DNA of 64,000 bases from Kribbella antiqua (GTDB taxonomy: Bacteria; Actinomycetota; Actinomycetes; Propionibacteriales; Kribbellaceae), in assembly GCF_004345665.1 (NCBI RefSeq), contig NZ_SLWR01000001.1, positions 992,001-1,056,000 of the forward strand, given 5' to 3'. Each line of letters begins with the position of its first letter. Position 1 is the first letter of the stretch. Below, one piece after another: positions 18,047 to 27,300 of the stretch. The notes under the pieces were generated by a model. It was given only the letters and a program-made list of their open reading frames with translations, had not been told where the DNA came from and ran no database searches. The position numbers and the translations under genes were made by a program.

Positions 18047-19824
18047 GCCTTGTCCTTCCCTTCGGTCTCGGTACCGGCGGCGAGGTTGCGCTCGAGGTTC
18101 TCCACCCGGCCGTCGTCCTCACCGGCATCCAGCAGGTTGTCCTCCGACGCGCGGTTGGCCGGATACTCGGCCAGGGCCAGATCCGCGTGGTGCAGATCGA
18201 ACGCCGGGCTCTCGGACCGGATCCGCGGCAGCCGCTCGAAGTTGTGCCGCGGCGGCGGCGAACTGGTCGCCCACTCCAGCGACCGGCCCCAGCCCCACGG
18301 ATCGTCCACGCCCACCAGCGGCGACTTGCGCGACTTGTAGACGTTGTAGAAGAACGGCAGCATCGACACGCCGAGGATGAAGGCACCGATGCTGGACACC
18401 TCGTTCAGCGTGGTGAAGCCCTCGTTCGGACCGTACGACGCGTAGCGCCGCGGCATCCCCTCGACACCCAGCCAGTGCTGCACCAGGAACGTGGTGTGGA
18501 AGCCGATGAACAGCAGCCAGAAGTGCAACTTGCCGAGCCGCTCGTCGAGCATCCGGCCGGTCATCTTCGGCCACCAGAAGTAGAAGCCCGCGAACATGGC
18601 GAACACGACCGTGCCGAACACGACGTAGTGGAAGTGCGCCACCACGAAGTACGAGTCGGACAGCTGGTAGTCCAGCGCCGGCGAGGCCAGGATGATGCCG
18701 GTCAGACCGCCGAAGAGGAAGGTAGTCAGGAAGCCCACCGACCACAGCATCGGGGTGTCGAACGACACCGAGCCGCCCCACATGGTGCCGATCCAGTTGA
18801 AGAACTTCACCCCGGTCGGGACCGCGATCAGGAACGTCATGAAGGAGAAGAACGGCAGGTTCACCGCGCCGGTGACGAACATGTGGTGCGCCCACACCGC
18901 TACCGACAGTACGGCGATACCCAGCGTCGCGCTGACCAGGCCGATGTAGCCGAAGACCGGCTTGCGGCTGAACACCGGCAGGATCTCGGTGATGATGCCG
19001 AAGAACGGCAGCGCGATGATGTAGACCTCGGGATGCCCGAAGAACCAGAACAGGTGCTGCCACAGCAACGGCCCGCCGTTCGCGGCATCGAAGACGTGAG
19101 CCCCCAAGGCTCGATCCGCCTCCAGCATCAGCAGCGCGCCGGCCAGGATCGGGAACGCGATCAGTACCAGGATCGACGTGACCAGGATGTTCCAGGTGAA
19201 GATCGGCATCCGGAACATCGTCATACCCGGCGCACGCATGGTGATGATCGTGGTGACGAAGTTGACCGCACCGAGGATGGTGCCCAGACCCGCCATCCAC
19301 AGACCCATGATCCACAGGTCACCGCCGACACCCGGCGAGCGGACCGCGTTGGACAGCGGGGCGTAGGCGAACCACCCGAAGTCGGCCGCACCGCCCGGGG
19401 TGAAGAACCCGCTGACGGTGATCAGACCACCGAACAGGAACAGCCAGAAGCTGAACATGTTCAGCCGCGGGAACGCGACGTCAGGAGCGCCGATCTGAAC
19501 CGGCATGATCACGTTCGCGAAGCCGACGAACAGCGGCGTCGCGAACAGCAGCAGCATGATCGTGCCGTGCATCGTGAAGAGCTGGTTGTAGACCTCTTCG
19601 TTCACGATCTGCAGGCCCGGCCGGGCCAGCTCGGCGCGGATCAGCAGCGCCATCACGCCGCCGATCAGGAAGAACGCGAACGAGGTGATCAGGTACAGGT
19701 GGCCGATCAGCTTGTGGTCGGTGGTGGTCAGCCACTTGACCGCGATGGCGCCCTTCGACCGCCGCCGGGGCAGTGCGGTAGTAGTCGCACCGATAGCGCC
19801 GGTGCGTTCGGCGAAGTCCGTCAC
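18043..19824 (-). CDS. ctaD: Cytochrome c oxidase subunit I
   Basis: 593 residues. Catalytic core of the aa3 oxidase with twelve membrane helices. Seen: the heme a His in [15 protein letters not shown], the CuB His with cross-linked Tyr in [14 protein letters not shown], the vicinal His pair in WAHHMFVTG, and the heme a/a3 ligands in [18 protein letters not shown] 19824 is chosen because it overlaps the ctaC stop (GTGA) and gives the normal N-terminus. Longer in-frame readings enter ctaC and are rejected. The C-terminal 60 residues form the usual cytoplasmic extension. Confidence 0.96.
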   Translation of the reverse strand: MTDFAERTGAIGATTTALPRRRSKGAIAVKWLTTTDHKLIGHLYLITSFAFFLIGGVMALLIRAELARPGLQIVNEEVYNQLFTMHGTIMLLLFATPLFVGFANVIMPVQIGAPDVAFPRLNMFSFWLFLFGGLITVSGFFTPGGAADFGWFAYAPLSNAVRSPGVGGDLWIMGLWMAGLGTILGAVNFVTTIITMRAPGMTMFRMPIFTWNILVTSILVLIAFPILAGALLMLEADRALGAHVFDAANGGPLLWQHLFWFFGHPEVYIIALPFFGIITEILPVFSRKPVFGYIGLVSATLGIAVLSVAVWAHHMFVTGAVNLPFFSFMTFLIAVPTGVKFFNWIGTMWGGSVSFDTPMLWSVGFLTTFLFGGLTGIILASPALDYQLSDSYFVVAHFHYVVFGTVVFAMFAGFYFWWPKMTGRMLDERLGKLHFWLLFIGFHTTFLVQHWLGVEGMPRRYASYGPNEGFTTLNEVSSIGAFILGVSMLPFFYNVYKSRKSPLVGVDDPWGWGRSLEWATSSPPPRHNFERLPRIRSESPAFDLHHADLALAEYPANRASEDNLLDAGEDDGRVENLERNLAAGTETEGKDKA

Positions 19825-20714
19825 TTCTCGCCCTCCTGCTCCCCGTGGCCGGGAATGGTGGTTGCATCCTGGCCACCGGTAGCGGCGCCGGTCTGGCCCT
19901 TGGCGGCCAGCTCCCGCAGGTGTGCGTCGTACTCCGCGCGGGTGACCACCTTGACGGTGAACACCATCCGGCTGTGGTAGAGACCGCACAGCTCGGCGCA
20001 CTTGCCGGCGAAGGTGCCGGTCTTGGTCGGGGTGAGCTCGAACTTGTTGGTCCGGCCCGGGATGACGTCGAGCTTGAAGTAGAACGACGGCACCCAGAAG
20101 CTGTGGATCACGTCCGGCGAGGTCAGGTCGAAGTGGACCGACTCGTTCACCGGCAGCCACAGCTGAGCGGGCTTGTCCAGCGTGCCGGTCTCCCAGACGC
20201 CTTCCTGCCCGTCGACGGTGTCCTTGTAGTTGAAGGTCCACTGCCACTGCTGGCCCACCACGTTGACGGTGTGCTGCGGGCTGCTGGACATCGCGGTGAC
20301 CTGGTTGCCGTGCTCGACGGTGTAGAAGAACAGCACGCCGATGATGGCGAACGGTGCCAGCGTGTAGAGCACCTCGAGCGGCAGGTTGTACCGCACCTGC
20401 TTCGGGGCCTCATCGCTGCGCTTGCGGTACCGCACGACGACGTACAGGATCAAGGCCCAGACCATCACGCCGACGATCAGGGCGGCGATCCAGGCGCCGA
20501 TCCACAGACTTCGGACGGCCTCGGTCCGGTCCGATGCGCCCTCGGGGAGACCGAGTCGTTTCCACTGCTCAGTGGTCGCCGACGAACAACCGGTCAGCAG
20601 CAGGGTGCCGAGCACCACTCCCGTACCGACCAGCAGGCGTCGTTTCGCCGGACGTGTGGCGCGGGCGGGACCTGCCGCGCGCTCATCCACTCCGGGCGTG
20701 CCGTTCGAACCCAC
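19821..20714 (-). CDS. ctaC: Cytochrome c oxidase subunit II
   Basis: 297 residues from GTG 20714, supported by the purine-rich ribosome site GGGAAGGGAAAGG about 7 nt upstream. A lipoprotein signal ends in LLLTGCSS, two membrane helices follow (about 65-90 and 105-125), then the external cupredoxin domain. The CuA site is [12 protein letters not shown] with the distal His in [15 protein letters not shown], and the aromatic WQWTFNY electron-entry motif is present. It receives electrons from QcrC. First gene of ctaC-ctaD-ctaF, divergent from the class V aminotransferase at 20809. Confidence 0.95.
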   Translation of the reverse strand: MGSNGTPGVDERAAGPARATRPAKRRLLVGTGVVLGTLLLTGCSSATTEQWKRLGLPEGASDRTEAVRSLWIGAWIAALIVGVMVWALILYVVVRYRKRSDEAPKQVRYNLPLEVLYTLAPFAIIGVLFFYTVEHGNQVTAMSSSPQHTVNVVGQQWQWTFNYKDTVDGQEGVWETGTLDKPAQLWLPVNESVHFDLTSPDVIHSFWVPSFYFKLDVIPGRTNKFELTPTKTGTFAGKCAELCGLYHSRMVFTVKVVTRAEYDAHLRELAAKGQTGAATGGQDATTIPGHGEQEGEK

Positions 20715-20795
20715 GGGGCGCCTTTCCCTTCCCAAGTGAGACTGACGACCAAACACTACTGGACACCCATCCGGCATCTGCGCATAGGTAGGGCT

Positions 20796-20801
20796 TAGCG
20801 T
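20796..20801 (+). promoter_or_regulatory. -10 element of a leaderless promoter
   Basis: TAGCGT lies 7 nt before GTG 20809 and no ribosome site is seen. The same hexamer and spacing occur at 1233. Confidence 0.5.
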
Positions 20802-20808
20802 TTCCCGT

Positions 20809-21924
20809 GTGAGCGAGCGTGCGTATCTGGATGCCGCGTCGGCCGAGCCGTTGCATCCGGCGGCGCGGGAAATGTTGCTCTCGGCAGTCGATTCCGGGTG
20901 GGCTGATCCGGTTCGGTTACACCACGAGGGACGGACCGCACGGCTGTTGCTGGACAACGCCCGGGCAGTACTCGCGGACGCCGTCGGAGTGCGGCCGGAC
21001 GAGCTCTACCTGACCACCTCTGGTACGACGGCCATCCACGCCGGACTCACTGCTCTCACGGCCGCCCGGAAGCGCATCGGTACGACGATCGTCCACGGCG
21101 CGGTCGAGCATTCCGCTGTGTTGCATACGGCAGCCGAGGCGGGCGTAGAGGTTGGTGTGGACACCCTTGGCCGCGTCGACTTGGACGCGTTCACCGCAGC
21201 AGTGCAGAAGCCCGGTGTCGCCGTAGCGGCGTTGCAGTCCGCCAATCATGAGGTCGGGACGCGGCAGCCGATCGAGGCCGCGGCTGAGGCGTGCGGCGAC
21301 GTACCGCTGTTCGTCGACGCGGCCGCTTCCATCGGGCACGACGCCGTACCGGCTGGATGGTCGGCACTGGCGGCGAGTGCGCATAAGTGGGGTGGGCCGG
21401 CCGGGGTCGGCGTGCTCGCAGTACGCAAAGGGACGCGGATCGCGCCGGCCTGGCCGATGGACGAGCGGGAGGACGGCCTCTCCCCCGGGTTCCCGGACGT
21501 CCCCAACATCCTGGCCGCCGCTGCCGCCTTGCAGGCCAGGCAGTCCGAGGCCGACGAGCTGAACAGGCAGCACCGGGTCTGGATCGACGAACTCCGCCAC
21601 CGGGTCGCCGCGGACATCCCGGACGTCGAGGTGGTTGGTGACCCGGACGATCGGCTGCCGCACATCCTCACCTTCTCCTGTCTCTACGTGGACGGCGAGG
21701 CGCTGGTCACCGCGCTCGACGCAGAAGGCTTCTCGGTCTCGAGCGGCTCCGCCTGTACGTCGAGCACCCTCCGGCCATCACATGTCCTGGCAGCCATGGG
21801 CGTACTCACCCACGGCAACGTCCGCGTCTCTCTCGGCCGCACGACGACGTACGACGACATCGACCGCTTCGCGGCGGTTTTGCCCGGGATCGTGCAACGA
21901 ATCCGCGCGGAGGTCGGCCTGTGA
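20809..21924 (+). CDS. Class V aminotransferase, cysteine desulfurase-like (IscS/NifS family)
   Basis: 371 residues, PLP-dependent. The Schiff-base Lys is in ASAHKWGGPAGVG, the phosphate-binding TTSGTTAIHAG is present, and the active-site loop VSSGSACTSSTLRPSHVL retains the Cys that accepts sulfur in group I/II desulfurases. Members take sulfur from cysteine for Fe-S clusters, tRNA thiolation or other thio-compounds. Coupling to a TusA-like protein (4-bp overlap with the next gene) supports a sulfur-relay role. It is shorter than housekeeping IscS and no isc/suf genes are adjacent, so the acceptor is unknown. Confidence 0.88.
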   Translation: MSERAYLDAASAEPLHPAAREMLLSAVDSGWADPVRLHHEGRTARLLLDNARAVLADAVGVRPDELYLTTSGTTAIHAGLTALTAARKRIGTTIVHGAVEHSAVLHTAAEAGVEVGVDTLGRVDLDAFTAAVQKPGVAVAALQSANHEVGTRQPIEAAAEACGDVPLFVDAAASIGHDAVPAGWSALAASAHKWGGPAGVGVLAVRKGTRIAPAWPMDEREDGLSPGFPDVPNILAAAAALQARQSEADELNRQHRVWIDELRHRVAADIPDVEVVGDPDDRLPHILTFSCLYVDGEALVTALDAEGFSVSSGSACTSSTLRPSHVLAAMGVLTHGNVRVSLGRTTTYDDIDRFAAVLPGIVQRIRAEVGL

Positions 21925-22136
21925 ACAACACCGACCTGGACTGCCTCGGCCTGCTCTGCCCACTCCCCGTGATCAAGTTGGCAAAACTATTGCCGACAAT
22001 CGACATCGGCGACACGATCACCGTCCTCGCCGACGACCCGGCCGCGGCCACCGACATCCCCGCCTGGTGCCGCCTCCGCAGCCAGGAACTCGTCACCGCC
22101 GACGCACCACGCTTCGTCGTACGGCGCCTGAGCTAA
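21921..22136 (+). CDS. TusA-like sulfur carrier protein
   Basis: 71 residues, a complete TusA/SirA fold. The motif CLGLLCPLPVIKLAK contains the CPxP sulfur-carrying Cys. It probably accepts persulfide sulfur from the aminotransferase encoded just upstream; its GTG overlaps that gene's TGA by 4 bp. The end of the chain (RFVVRRLS) is shorter than in E. coli TusA. The final sulfur destination cannot be told from the sequence. Confidence 0.85.
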   Translation: MNNTDLDCLGLLCPLPVIKLAKLLPTIDIGDTITVLADDPAAATDIPAWCRLRSQELVTADAPRFVVRRLS

Positions 22137-22179
22137 AACCTCTCGCGATGTCGCCGGATCCGTTGGCACACTGCGGGCC

Positions 22180-22500
22180 GTGACCAACTTCTCGTACAAG
22201 CCGACCCTGACGGGTGAGCTCGTCGTCCTGCGCCCGGTGGACGAGGGCGACTACGACGCTTTGAAAGCCGCCATGGACGACCCGGACGTGATCAGGTTCA
22301 CCGGCAGCCGCGGGGAGATCGGTGACGAGCAGGCCCGGCAGTGGTACCGGACCCGCAACGACCAGACCGACCGGCTCGACATGGCGATGGCCGGCTTCGT
22401 CGTCGAGGGCCGGCTCCGCGACGAGCTCTACTGGGACGGCGAGTGGGTCGACTCGATCGTCATGTCGGTCCTGGCACCAGAGTGGAAGGCACGCAGCTAG
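22180..22500 (+). CDS. GNAT acetyltransferase with internal deletion (probably non-functional)
   Basis: 106 residues in an open frame. The first 65 or so match the N-terminus of RimJ/RimL-type GNATs (LTGELVVLRPVDEGDYDAL...). The sequence then jumps at DRLDMAM straight to the family C-terminus (AGFVVEGRLRDELYWDGEWV). The middle, including the Gly-rich acetyl-CoA loop and the catalytic core, about 65-70 residues, is absent, so an in-frame deletion has removed the active part. CACACT at 22167-22172, 7 nt before GTG 22180, may be a -10 element. The stop overlaps the convergent next gene by 4 bp. An assembly artefact is the main alternative to true decay. Confidence 0.75.
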   Translation: MTNFSYKPTLTGELVVLRPVDEGDYDALKAAMDDPDVIRFTGSRGEIGDEQARQWYRTRNDQTDRLDMAMAGFVVEGRLRDELYWDGEWVDSIVMSVLAPEWKARS

Positions 22501-23414
22501 CCCAGTGCGTCGGCCAGTTCGGCGTACGTCGGTGCAAGCTTGCGGACAATCGACGCAGCCACCTGCGGCGAGCCTGCAGTCAGCTCGTACTGCAGACTGC
22601 CGACCATCCGCGCCTGGCTGTCGAGGATCTCGGCCGCACCGCGCAGGCCGATCCGGTTCATCGCCACAGCTCCATCCGCCAAACGCCGGGCACCGACCCG
22701 GACCGCGAAGTGAGTCATCAGACCGCGGATGCCTGGATCCATGCCCTGCTCCAGCAGGTCGGCGAAGCGTTCCAGCGCTGCCTCGTTCCCGACCGTTCCG
22801 GGCGCGACCTCGACGTCATCACGGAGTGAAGCCCACGCTGCGGCCGCGGGCACGGACGCTCGCAGCGCATCGTCCGCGCCGATCCCCTGAACCCGCCGGA
22901 AACCGGAGCGCATCCCATAGCTGTGACGCTTGTAACCAATGGAGTCGGCCCGCCAAGCGGCAACGAAGGCTTCGAGTGGGAGCGTGGCATAGGGAAAGCC
23001 CTGGGGGTCATGCATCAGCACCCGCTCGGAGTCGACGTCGAGCACGACCAGGAAGTGATCGGCCTCGATCGGATCCCCGGCGCCGGGATGATGGAGCAGC
23101 AGGCCCATCTCCACCGGCCCGACCAGCACCGGGCCCTCCTTCACGGCCGCACGCAGCAGCTTCAGCGCTTCGTCGGCCGACGAGGCGCCTTGATGGGCGC
23201 AGGTCCACCCCAAGAGGTCGATCGCGGCATCCAGACCGAGGTCCGGATCCCAGCCATACGGATCGAACAGCGGCACCCGGCCCGAGATCAGCTGGACGCC
23301 GAACGGCGATCCGGTGAGCACTTCGATCACCGCGGGAGGCGGGGCGTGATCGCCCAGCACCATGGCGAGGCTGTTGCTGTAGCAATACGGTCCGGAGCCG
23401 AGATACGCGAACAT
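22497..23414 (-). CDS. BtrH/C39-like cysteine-peptidase-fold protein
   Basis: 305 residues. The N-terminal half resembles the papain-like C39/BtrH N-terminal fold: SGPYCYSNSLAMVLG holds a candidate nucleophile Cys near residue 11, and EADHFLVVLDVD holds the His, followed by MHDPQGFPYATLPLEAF, the usual Asp-Pro motif. The C-terminal half is helical without recognised domain. BtrH itself is an acyltransferase in butirosin synthesis and C39 members are peptidases; which chemistry applies here is open. ATG 23414 follows a GAGGG ribosome site. The gene stands alone and diverges from the sirtuin. Confidence 0.65.
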   Translation of the reverse strand: MFAYLGSGPYCYSNSLAMVLGDHAPPPAVIEVLTGSPFGVQLISGRVPLFDPYGWDPDLGLDAAIDLLGWTCAHQGASSADEALKLLRAAVKEGPVLVGPVEMGLLLHHPGAGDPIEADHFLVVLDVDSERVLMHDPQGFPYATLPLEAFVAAWRADSIGYKRHSYGMRSGFRRVQGIGADDALRASVPAAAAWASLRDDVEVAPGTVGNEAALERFADLLEQGMDPGIRGLMTHFAVRVGARRLADGAVAMNRIGLRGAAEILDSQARMVGSLQYELTAGSPQVAASIVRKLAPTYAELADALG

Positions 23415-23455
23415 GCCCTCGACGATCGACGCTGACCCAGGGGCAAGGTCAAGCT

Positions 23456-24184
23456 ATGTTCGACCTCGTGATCGACGCTGAGCGCATCGCCGTGCTGACC
23501 GGGGCCGGGATCTCCACCGCGTCCGGGATTCCGGACTTCCGTGGGCCGCAGGGGTTGTGGACGAAGAATCCGGCGGCGCAGGCGATGTTCGACATCGACG
23601 AGTACGTCGCCTCACGCGCCGTACGGGTGGAAGCCTGGAAGCACCGGCTGGCCGCGCCGGCCTGGACCGCGGAGCCGAACCCGGGCCATTTCGCCCTCGT
23701 CGACCTCGAACGCGCAGGCCGCCTGACCGGCCTGATCACCCAGAACGTCGACGGCCTGCACCAGAAGGCCGGCTCCTCCCCGTCGCTCGTCCACGAGCTC
23801 CACGGCACCGTCTGGTACGTCGACTGCCTCGACTGCGGCCGGCGGATCCCGATGGGCGACGTACTCCCCCGCCTCGAGGCCGGCGACGACGACCCGGCCT
23901 GCGAGGTCTGCGGCGGAATCCTCAAGTCCGCCACCGTCTCCTTCGGCCAGTCCCTCGACCAACACGTCCTCGACGCAGCAGTCGCCGCCACCCAGTCGGC
24001 CGACCTCTTCCTGGCCATCGGCACCTCACTCCAGGTCTATCCAGCCGCCGGCCTCTGCGACTTGGCTCTGAATTTCGGCAAGCCGCTGGTCATCCTCAAC
24101 GCCGAACCCACCCCGTACGACGACGAAGCCACCACAGTCCTCCACACCCCCATAGAAACCACCCTTCCCGGTCTGCTGAGTTGA
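23456..24184 (+). CDS. Sir2-family NAD-dependent protein deacylase
   Basis: 242 residues from ATG 23456. Sirtuin motifs in order: VLTGAGISTASGIPDFRG, TQNVDGLHQKAG, the catalytic His in HELHGTVWYVDC, two Cys pairs for structural zinc (CLDC, CEVC), and AIGTSLQVYPAAGL with ILNAEPTPYD for NAD. It removes acyl groups from lysines using NAD. An alternative start is GTG 23468: TATGTT at 23455-23460 would be a -10 element 7 nt upstream, giving a leaderless 238-residue form that begins right at the Sir2 domain; AAGG before the ATG supports the longer form. Confidence 0.92.
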   Translation: MFDLVIDAERIAVLTGAGISTASGIPDFRGPQGLWTKNPAAQAMFDIDEYVASRAVRVEAWKHRLAAPAWTAEPNPGHFALVDLERAGRLTGLITQNVDGLHQKAGSSPSLVHELHGTVWYVDCLDCGRRIPMGDVLPRLEAGDDDPACEVCGGILKSATVSFGQSLDQHVLDAAVAATQSADLFLAIGTSLQVYPAAGLCDLALNFGKPLVILNAEPTPYDDEATTVLHTPIETTLPGLLS

Positions 24185-24192
24185 TCGACTGT

Positions 24193-24250
24193 GGAGGGTT
24201 TTGGCGTGATCCGGGGAAGTTTTTCTTGCGGATACGGGTAAAAACCCTCC
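24193..24250. terminator. Inverted repeat after the sirtuin gene
   Basis: GGAGGGTTTT (24193-24202) and AAAACCCTCC (24241-24250) are perfect 10-bp arms 38 nt apart. It may end sirtuin transcription or form a control site before the amylopullulanase; the long loop makes the first use uncertain. Confidence 0.4.
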
Positions 24251-24275
24251 CAGCATCCCGGCCCAGCCCCCGGCA

Positions 24276-24330
24276 GTGACCTTTCCGTGACCTTTGAGGT
24301 CTCCTCAGGGTGAAAGGGGGCGGCTAGCGT
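24276..24330 (+). promoter_or_regulatory. Promoter region with tandem direct repeat before the amylopullulanase
   Basis: GTGACCTTT occurs twice, at 24276 and 24287, exactly 11 bp apart, one helical turn, as at sites bound by tandem regulator subunits. TAGCGT at 24325-24330 is a TANNNT -10. The leader to ATG 24361 carries the ribosome site GGAGGGG. Confidence 0.45.
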
Positions 24331-24360
24331 CCCCGGGAGGATCAACGGGAGGGGACCGTG

Positions 24361-27300
24361 ATGCGCGGGTTCAGGCGATTGATGGCGGGGTTCACCGCGG
24401 GTGCGGTGGTCGTGCTCGGGCTTGGTACGGCGGCACCGGCGCCGGCCCAGCCAGCGGCCGATCGGGTGATCACGCTGGCGGGGTCGTTGCAGAGTGAGCT
24501 GGGATGCGCGGGCGACTGGGATCCCGCGTGTCCACAAAGCAGTCTGGGCGCGGCGGCGCCGTACACGAAGATCTTCGACGTCCCCGCGGGCGCCTACGAG
24601 TACAAGGTCACGGTCAACGGCAGCTGGGACGAGAACTACGGTGCCGGTGGTGTGCTGAACGGCCCAAACATCCCGCTGCGGATCGAGGGCCCGGCCAAGA
24701 TCGAGTTCGCGTACGACGACACCAGTCACGAAGTCAGCGTTCGCCCAGTCGACCTGGCGGGCGACACCGTCACCACCGCCGACAAAGCACTGTCGTCGCC
24801 GAGCCTCCGGCAGGACCTCACGAAGGAGCGGTTCTACTTCGTGATGGCGGACCGGTTCGCCAACGGCAACAAGGCCAACGACGCCGGCGGGCTGACCGGC
24901 GACCGGCTCAGCACCGGCCTGGACCCGACCGACAAGGGCTTCTACCACGGTGGCGACCTGGCCGGCGTGATCCAGAAGCTCGACTACATCAAGTCCCTCG
25001 GTACGACGTCCATCTGGCTGACCCCGTCGTTCAAGAACCGGCCGGTCCAAGGCGAGGGCGCCAATGTGAGCGCCGGGTATCACGGCTACTGGATCACCGA
25101 CTTCACCCAGATCGACCCGCACCTGGGCACGAACGCGGACATGAAGCAGCTGATCAGCCTCGCCCACGGCAAGGGGATGAAGGTCTTCTTCGACATCATC
25201 ACCAACCACACCGCGGACGTGATCGCCTACCAGTCCACCAACTACGGCTACATCCCGAAGTCGACCTCGCCGTACAAAGATGCGTCCGGCAACGTGTTCG
25301 ACGACAAGGCTTATGCCGGCGGCGACACGTTCCCGCCGCTCGACAAGGATGTGAGCTTCCCGAACATCCCGGTCTTCCGCACCCCGGCCGACGAGACCGT
25401 CAAGGTGCCGGCCTGGCTGAACGACCCGACGCTGTACCACAACCGCGGCGACTCCACCTTCGCCGGCGAATCGGCGGAGTACGGCGACTTCGTCGGCCTC
25501 GACGACCTGTTCACCGAGCAGCCGAAGGTCCGCGACGGGATGATCGACGTCTACAAGACGTGGGCGGAGTTCGGGATCGACGGATTCCGGATCGACACGG
25601 TCAAGCACGTCAATCTGGAGTTCTGGCAGAAGTTCTCGCCCGCGATCCTGGCCGCTGCCAAAAGCTCTGGCTCGAAGGACTTCTTCATGTTCGGCGAGGT
25701 CTTCGACGCCGATCCGAAGTTCATGTCGACGTACACCACCCAGGGCGCGCTGCAGGCGACGCTCGACTTCGGTTTCCAGCAGAACGCGGTCGCCTTCGCC
25801 AAGGGCGACCCGAGCACCAAGCTGGGCGACTTCTACGCAAACGACGACTACTACACCGACGGCGACTCGAACGCCTACCAACTGCCGACCTTCCTCGGCA
25901 ACCACGACATGGGCCGGGTCGGGACGTTCCTCAAGCAGGCGGGCGCGTCCGGTCAGGAACTGCTGGCCCGCGACAAGCTGGCGCACTCGCTGATGTTCCT
26001 GACCCGCGGCCAGCCGGTCATCTACTACGGCGACGAGCAGGGCTTCACCGGGGCCGGTGGTGACAAGGACGCCCGGCAGGACATGTTCGCCACGCAAACG
26101 ACGGACTACAAGGACGACGAGCTCGTCGACGGCACCGGTACGTCGACCATCGGCAGCCAGGACCGGTACGACGTCAACGCGCCGATGTACAAGCACATCG
26201 CGGCGCTGCAGAAGCTCCGGGCGCAGTACCCGGCGCTGGCCGACGGTCGTCAGATCCACCGCTACTCGTCGAACTCCGGCGGTCTGTATGTGTTCAGCCG
26301 GCTCGGCAGCGACAACGTCGAGTACCTGGTGATTGCCAACAATGCGACAACCGCGAAGTCGGCAACCATTCCGACGTACCTGGGTAGCAGCTCCTTCAAG
26401 CCCGTCTACGGCGGGAAGAGTCTGTTGCACACCGACCGCGAGGGCCGGACTGTCGTGCAGCAGGCGCCGCTGTCTGTCACGGTCTACCAGGCGACGCAGA
26501 AGCTGCCCGCACGTACCAAGGCACCGGCTGTCTACATGAGCTCGCCGGAGCTCGGCGCGACCGTCGGCGGCCGGGCGGAGATCGCTGCCGCCGTTCCGGA
26601 GAACACTCCGGTCACCGTGACCTTCGGCTACCGCCCTGTGGGTACGACGGACTGGAAGCGCCTCGGCTCTGATGACAACGCGCCGTACCGGGTCTTCCAC
26701 GACGTCTCCAGCCTGCCGAAGGGGACGCTGCTCGAGTACCGCGCCGTACTGAAGGATGCGTCCGGCAACTACTCGGTGTCCGGTTCGTACGGCGTCGTCG
26801 GCGACGCTCCGGCGCCTGGCGGCGGTGGCGGCGGCACCGGCCCAGTGGTGCAGCCGGCGAACGTCAGTGTGCCCGGCGACCACAACGACGAGATGGGCTG
26901 CTCGGGCGACTGGCAGCCGGACTGTGCCCAGGCCCAGCTGACCCTGGACCCGAAGGACAAGGTGTGGAAGGGCACCTACACCATCCCGGCCGGTGAGCAC
27001 GCCTACAAGGCAGCGATCAACAAGACGTGGGACGAGAACTACGGTGCCGGCGGCAACCAGAACGGCGCCAACATCTCCTACACGGCTCCAGGCACGCCGG
27101 TCACCTTCTACTACGAGCACGGCCGGCACTACGTGACGTCGACCGCCGAAGGCCGGCCCATCATCACAGTGCCCGGCACCTTCCAGTCAGAGCTCGGCTG
27201 TCCGGCCGACTGGGACCCGGCCTGCATGCGACCCTGGTTGACGGACCAGGACGGCGACGGCACCTACACCTGGTCGACGAGCGAGATCGGAGCGGGCAGC

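Noticed and set aside
16394..19980. Long plus-strand frames opposite the L,D-transpeptidase, ctaF and ctaD
   Set aside because: Antisense shadows of clearly conserved genes, with compositions typical of reversed high-GC codons.
19825..20247. N-terminal extension of CtaD
   Set aside because: It reads through the ctaC gene in another frame; GTG 19824 gives the normal subunit I start.
24037..27129. A 1030-codon open frame on the minus strand
   Set aside because: It runs antisense to the sirtuin end and amylopullulanase, whose domains are unmistakable; product rich in Arg/Val/Gly without motifs.
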